DNA from: Bacteroidales bacterium UBA2764
GTDB taxonomy: Bacteria; Bacteroidota; Bacteroidia; Bacteroidales; Paludibacteraceae
Reading direction: 5' to 3'
DNA: 8,114 bases
Assembly: GCA_002352705.1 (NCBI GenBank)
Contig: DEIW01000050.1
Span: 1 to 8,114 of the forward strand
Below, piece after piece: positions 5,697 through 8,114 of the stretch. The notes beneath the pieces are model-generated. The model did no database searches, was not told where the DNA came from, and saw nothing but the letters and a program-made list of their open reading frames with translations. The first letter of the stretch is position 1. Every line of letters starts with the position of its first letter. The position numbers were made by a program, and so were the translations under genes.

Positions 5697-5848
5697 AGAG
5701 CTTGCGCCATTTGCTTGATTTCTGCGAAATAGGCAGCGCGGGTTTTCTCCCAACGCTCTTTGGCTTCCTCTGCGACCTCGCGCATCAATTGAGCTAATTG
5801 TTCTTCGGTTGGTTCCTGATTGATGTTTATAAAGCGGTAATCATTCAT
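5693..5848 (-). CDS. Small 51-residue protein, candidate antitoxin for the zeta-like kinase
   Basis: The gene starts at ATG 5846-5848 (an in-frame GTG/ATG further upstream is not needed) and ends in a TGA that overlaps the kinase ATG by 4 bases. The product opens MNDYRFININ, then runs as one long charged, Ala/Glu/Lys-rich helix (about 13-51) including EEQLAQLMREVAEEAKERW. It has no signal peptide or recognisable DNA-binding fold. Size, position before the kinase and coupling are typical of type II antitoxins, and helical proteins of this kind can cap the kinase ATP site, as epsilon does for zeta; the binding role is inference. It is translated from the operon promoter at 5879-5909. Confidence 0.7.
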   Translation of the reverse strand: MNDYRFININQEPTEEQLAQLMREVAEEAKERWEKTRAAYFAEIKQMAQAL

Positions 5849-5861
5849 AATTTAAATGCTC

Positions 5862-5882
5862 TTTGCAACTTACGGCTGCAAA
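5862..5882. promoter_or_regulatory. Dyad overlapping the transcription start of the kinase operon
   Basis: TTTGCA (5862-5867) and TGCAAA (5877-5882) form a dyad with a 9-base spacer. It overlaps the -7 box and the expected start point of the leftward promoter, the right place for a repressor site. Autoregulation by the small protein or the complex is a guess. Confidence 0.3.
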
Positions 5883-5909
5883 GTTACAACAAAAAATCCG
5901 AATGTGCAA
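5879..5909 (-). promoter_or_regulatory. Bacteroidetes promoter of the small-gene/kinase operon
   Basis: On the minus strand the -7 box TAACTTTG is at 5879-5886 and a -33 TTG is at 5907-5909, separated by 20 bases. The start point would be near 5872, about 24 bases before the small-gene ATG. Confidence 0.7.
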
Positions 5910-5929
5910 GATTTTTTTCAAAATAATCG

Positions 5930-5960
5930 TTTGAACGTAGTGAAATAAGAAATAAATTTG
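5930..5960 (+). promoter_or_regulatory. Possible distal promoter for the rightward lipoprotein gene
   Basis: TTTG at 5930-5933 and TAAATTTG at 5953-5960 are 19 bases apart, matching the Bacteroidetes consensus. It would give a leader of about 145 bases before 6110. A 15-codon open frame (5972-6019, MAVWRVFTQFLLFGK) begins 12 bases past the box, and a GTGTA/TACAC dyad lies at 5985-5996. Given the stronger promoter at 6039-6069, this one may be silent or regulated. Confidence 0.4.
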
Positions 5961-6038
5961 CATTTTTTTGTATGGCAGTTTGGCGTGTATTTACACAATT
6001 CCTACTTTTTGGTAAGTAAGCCACTTTCTTGTGCCTTC

Positions 6039-6069
6039 TTGTGGGAATGAAAAAAAAGCAGTACCTTTG
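6039..6069 (+). promoter_or_regulatory. Bacteroidetes promoter of the MBL-like lipoprotein gene
   Basis: TTG at 6039-6041 and the -7 box TACCTTTG at 6062-6069 are 20 bases apart. The start point should be near 6076, leaving about 34 bases of leader. TTCTTGTG is repeated at 6026-6033 and 6036-6043, one helical turn apart and covering the -33 region, which could be an activator or repressor site. Confidence 0.75.
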
Positions 6070-6109
6070 CACTCGCTTTCGAAAAGTAACCAACTAAATT
6101 ATAGACATT

Positions 6110-6967
6110 ATGAAGAAAATTATGATTATTGCAGCGGCTGCGCTGAGTTTGGCAGCCTGCACAAAGAAAGAAGTGAAGTTGCCCGAGATGACCGTTGGTC
6201 AGATGACGGCGTATGAGTTGGACGGGTTTCGTCTGCATGTGTACAACACCAACGATGTGATGGGCGATGCGTCTTATATCGTGGAGGGCAAGAACGGGCT
6301 GGTCGTTATGGAGTATCCGCTCTTCAAAGAGAATGCTGAGGAGTTTGCAGAGTACATCGCTGCGCTTCAGAAACCCGTGGTAACAGACGTGACGGACTAC
6401 CATCTGGGCGGTTCGGACAAGTTGCCGCTGACGATGCCGGAAGGTATGCCGGCGTTCATTGAGGGCCCTGTTTATTCGGGTATGATGAGCGGTTTCGCAC
6501 AGGCTTTCGGTGAGACGATGGTGGATCTGCCGACCCAGAAAGCAGCCGAAGTGCCGTTCGACGAGACACAGAATTGGGCAGGCGTAAGTTTCCGTTTTGA
6601 GCACGGAGCCGCCAGCGATTTCCCAGGCGCAAGTATCATCATCGGCAATCAGGTTTATTACACCCACTGGACACCGGCAGAGGCGCATGTCAGCCCGTTG
6701 CAGGTAGGTTCGGCGGCTGCGGTAGAGGCTGAGTTGGCGGAAGCCAAAGAGGCACTTGCTTCCGGTTGCAAATACTATATCGGCGGTCACGGAGGCTTGG
6801 CGGAGAAGAAACAAGTGGAGTTCAAAATCGCGTACTTGGAGACCGTTCAGCGTCTGCTGGCAGAGAATACCGATGCCGAGAGTTTCCTCGCTGCTCTGAA
6901 TGCCGCTTATCCGGAGTTGCCGGGCGACGCAGCCGCACTGGCGAATGCGCTCTACGCAGTGAAATAA
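6110..6967 (+). CDS. Lipoprotein with degenerate metallo-beta-lactamase-like fold
   Basis: A 285-residue lipoprotein: the signal peptide ends in lipobox LAAC with Cys17. The body resembles metallo-hydrolase folds: DASYIVEGKNGLVVME (53-68) corresponds to the N-terminal strands, TDYHLGGSDKL (95-105) sits where HxHxDH normally lies but keeps only His98, HWTPAEAH (186-193) lies in the later metal-loop region, and YYIGGHGG (222-229, His227) matches the final His motif of the fold. Since most metal ligands are missing or displaced, catalysis may be lost or altered. The C-terminal third is Ala/Glu-rich helix. The gene uses G+C-rich codons (33 of 60 bases at 6481-6540) like the outer genes. It is monocistronic and converges on rubrerythrin. 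The family assignment is by pattern and moderately sure. Confidence 0.75.
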   Translation: MKKIMIIAAAALSLAACTKKEVKLPEMTVGQMTAYELDGFRLHVYNTNDVMGDASYIVEGKNGLVVMEYPLFKENAEEFAEYIAALQKPVVTDVTDYHLGGSDKLPLTMPEGMPAFIEGPVYSGMMSGFAQAFGETMVDLPTQKAAEVPFDETQNWAGVSFRFEHGAASDFPGASIIIGNQVYYTHWTPAEAHVSPLQVGSAAAVEAELAEAKEALASGCKYYIGGHGGLAEKKQVEFKIAYLETVQRLLAENTDAESFLAALNAAYPELPGDAAALANALYAVK

Positions 6968-6994
6968 ACCGTTAATAAAGCATCTTTTTCAACA

Positions 6995-7026
6995 AATCAG
7001 GGGAGCTCGCGAGAGTTCCCCTGATT
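6995..7026. terminator. Bidirectional terminator hairpin between convergent genes
   Basis: AATCAGGGGA (6995-7004) pairs with TCCCCTGATT (7017-7026), then a G-U pair, then CTC (7006-7008) with GAG (7013-7015), closing on a GCGA (GNRA) tetraloop. The stem is 14 bp. It lies 27 bases after the lipoprotein stop and 8 bases past the rubrerythrin stop. The rightward tail is weakly T-rich (AATTTTAA) and the leftward one is poorer, so efficiency is uncertain. Confidence 0.7.
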
Positions 7027-7034
7027 GCGTAATT

Positions 7035-7586
7035 TTAATAGTTTTCAGCCAACAGTTGGAAGTACGCACGCTCATGATGGCAAACGGGGCACTCTTCCGG
7101 AGCGGCTTTGCCGACAACAATATGCCCGCAGTTGGAGCATTGCCAGATACAATCGCCGTCGCGGGAGAAGACAATCTTGTCCTCGATGTTCTTGAGCAGT
7201 TTGCGGTAACGCTCCTCGTGATGTTTCTCGATGGCGCCTACTTGCTCGAATTTCTCGGCTATCTCGTCAAAGCCCTCAGCGCGTGCCTCGGCTGCCATGC
7301 GGGCATACATGTCCGTCCACTCGGCATTCTCGCCCGAAGCGGCATCCAAGAGATTAGCAGGCGTGTCTGCTACTTTACCGCCATGCAGGTATTTATACCA
7401 GATTTCGGCATGCTCTTTCTCATTGGCAGCGGTTTCCTCGAAGATTTTACTGATTTGCACATACCCGTCTTTCTTGGCTTTGGAAGCGAAGAACGTGTAC
7501 TTGTTGCGTGCCATGGATTCACCGGCGAAAGCCTCCATGAGGTTACGCTCGGTCTGGGTGCCTTTCAGCGATTTGTGTTGTTCCAT
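7035..7586 (-). CDS. rbr: Rubrerythrin
   Basis: A 183-residue non-haem iron peroxidase that reduces hydrogen peroxide in anaerobes, taking electrons through rubredoxin-like centres. The N-terminal ferritin-like diiron domain shows AFAGESMARNKY (19-30, Glu23), ETAANEKEHAE (51-61, Glu56 and His59), a middle Glu pair near 97-104 (AAEARAEGFDEIAEKF) and GAIEKHHEERY (118-127, Glu120 and His123). The C-terminal rubredoxin domain has CSNCG (Cys150, Cys153) and CPVCH (Cys166, Cys169). The frame is open upstream to 7805, but the ATG at 7584-7586 is chosen because it gives the standard family N terminus (HKSLKGTQTERNLMEAF) and lies downstream of the promoter at 7647-7677. The gene is monocistronic and probably induced by oxidative stress. 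Confidence 0.95.
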   Translation of the reverse strand: MEQHKSLKGTQTERNLMEAFAGESMARNKYTFFASKAKKDGYVQISKIFEETAANEKEHAEIWYKYLHGGKVADTPANLLDAASGENAEWTDMYARMAAEARAEGFDEIAEKFEQVGAIEKHHEERYRKLLKNIEDKIVFSRDGDCIWQCSNCGHIVVGKAAPEECPVCHHERAYFQLLAENY

Positions 7587-7646
7587 TTCTTTGAATTTGT
7601 TTTTAGGTTGTTTATAATGCGGGCAGGTTTCCATACCATTCCGCTG

Positions 7647-7677
7647 CAAAGGTACAACTTTTTTGTGAGATATGCAA
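7647..7677 (-). promoter_or_regulatory. Bacteroidetes promoter of rubrerythrin
   Basis: On the minus strand the -7 box TACCTTTG is at 7647-7654 and the -33 TTG is at 7675-7677, with 20 bases between. The leader is about 55 bases. The promoter begins only 10 bases beyond the T-run of the upstream terminator, so little room remains for an upstream activator site. Confidence 0.75.
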
Positions 7678-7687
7678 GTTTTTGGGC

Positions 7688-7718
7688 AAAAAAAGCGACT
7701 CACTGGGATGTGAGTCGC
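7688..7718 (-). terminator. Intrinsic terminator of the flavodoxin-family gene
   Basis: In the leftward transcript GCGACTCAC pairs with GTGAGTCGC (7695-7703 with 7710-7718) as a perfect 9-bp stem with a 6-base loop, followed at once by seven Ts (7688-7694). This is a textbook factor-independent terminator and isolates rubrerythrin from the upstream gene. Confidence 0.9.
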
Positions 7719-7724
7719 CGAAAT

Positions 7725-7768
7725 TGTACTTAGTACTTGGTCACTTGGTACTTCGTCCCTTGGTACTT
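7725..7768. repeat. Degenerate 7/8-bp tandem repeat
   Basis: On the minus strand six units follow one another: AAGTACC, AAGGGACG, AAGTACC, AAGTGACC, AAGTACT and AAGTACA. They alternate 7 and 8 bases, so the first four form two 15-bp super-units. The array begins within the TAA stop of the flavodoxin-family gene and ends 6 bases before the terminator stem. It looks like an intergenic variable-number repeat. Confidence 0.75.
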
Positions 7769-8114
7769 TACTTGGCTTCTTCCACAAGCCGTTTGCCGAG
7801 GTCATACGCTTTCTTCAAGTCCTGCGGGAAACGGTTCGCACGAATGTCTGCACGTACAGACTCATCCACTGCAGTCTCATAACGACTATAGTCATTAAAC
7901 TGGTATGTCTCATGCGAGCAGAGCATTTCCGGCTGCCCACCGAAGATACCTAATACGCGGCAGTTCTCGCCAAGGATAACATCGTAATGCAGCGGTTGCA
8001 TCAGGTTCTCAGGCGCGTTCATCGTGTAGATAGCCGCGCATTGGATTTTCTTGCGGATTTTCGGAGCCGAGTAGTCGCAGTAATTGACCGCAGGGAAGAC
8101 AAGCCGCTCGATGA
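7768..8114 (-). CDS. Flavodoxin/NADPH-dependent FMN reductase-family protein, C-terminal part
   Basis: Only the last 115 codons are in the window; the frame stays open to the right edge, so an internal ATG at 8020-8022 is not the start. The visible part opens with ERLVFPAVNYCDYSAPKIRK, then CAAIYTMNAPENLM, a region on flavodoxin-like electron-transfer or FMN-reductase proteins in which a Tyr/Phe loop packs near the flavin. It continues with VILGENCRVLGIFG, CSHETYQFNDYSRYE and a C-terminal helix ending KRLVEEAK. The FMN-binding N terminus cannot be checked. Cys residues in NYCDYS and KKIQC are not arranged as a recognisable iron-sulfur motif. Expected role: a flavin-dependent oxidoreductase or electron carrier. 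Its terminator is at 7688-7718. Confidence 0.7.
   Translation of the reverse strand, partial: IERLVFPAVNYCDYSAPKIRKKIQCAAIYTMNAPENLMQPLHYDVILGENCRVLGIFGGQPEMLCSHETYQFNDYSRYETAVDESVRADIRANRFPQDLKKAYDLGKRLVEEAK

Noticed and set aside
5697..5753. 19-codon N-terminal extension of the zeta-like kinase
   Set aside because: It lies entirely within the coupled small gene, and the ATGA overlap plus family length favour the start at 5696.
6002..6814. Long leftward open frame (270 codons) opposite the MBL-like lipoprotein gene
   Set aside because: It mirrors a gene with signal peptide, promoter and coding bias on the plus strand; its own translation has no recognisable domain and is rich in His, Arg and Cys, as antisense frames often are.
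7056..7733. Long rightward open frame (225 codons) opposite rubrerythrin
   Set aside because: Rubrerythrin on the other strand is unambiguous, and this frame crosses its promoter and the upstream terminator; it is an antisense shadow.
7587..7805. N-terminal extension of rubrerythrin by 73 codons
   Set aside because: The extension crosses the rubrerythrin promoter, the terminator and the tandem repeat and overlaps the flavodoxin-family gene; family alignment starts at the ATG at 7586.

Overview
The window looks like chromosomal DNA from a Bacteroidales bacterium, probably gut-associated. Four promoters match the Bacteroidetes pattern (a -33 TTG, 20 bases, then a -7 TAnnTTTG box). A BspA-type leucine-rich repeat protein with a Bacteroidales-style C-terminal tail, two lipoproteins and a rubrerythrin fit the same group. 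No rRNA, tRNA, CRISPR array, transposase or integrase was seen.

Bases 33-2347, read leftwards, form a compact four-gene operon. It encodes an HxlR-type regulator, two tandem paralogous maltose/galactoside-type O-acetyltransferases and a small alpha/beta hydrolase, with gaps of 8 and 4 bases and finally an ATGA overlap. The 5' leader holds a 29-codon open frame with three Cys codons at positions 6, 9 and 11 and a strong 11-bp hairpin. HxlR regulators usually sense electrophiles through an N-terminal Cys, which is present here, so the Cys-rich leader is the most intriguing regulatory feature of the window.

Bases 2440-5054 are an AT-rich stretch with two secreted or surface genes read leftwards: a BspA-like protein and a lipoprotein carrying a 9-residue repeat. 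A 36-bp identical direct repeat lies beyond the 3' end of each gene. A 12-codon signal-peptide-like stub ends exactly at one repeat copy. On the right, a 105-base nested inverted repeat resembling a MITE or a large RNA hairpin separates the island from the next operon.

Bases 5097-5909, read leftwards, hold a 51-codon gene overlapping (ATGA) a zeta-toxin-like P-loop kinase. This is a candidate toxin-antitoxin pair with its own promoter and a possible operator. A divergent region then leads to a rightward gene (6110-6967) for a lipoprotein with a degenerate metallo-beta-lactamase-like fold. It converges on rubrerythrin (7035-7586) across a hairpin that can serve both strands. Upstream of the rubrerythrin promoter lie a strong terminator, a degenerate 7/8-bp tandem repeat, and the C-terminal part of a flavodoxin-family protein that enters from the right edge. 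Rubrerythrin and the flavoprotein together suggest a small oxidative-stress or redox neighbourhood in an anaerobe.
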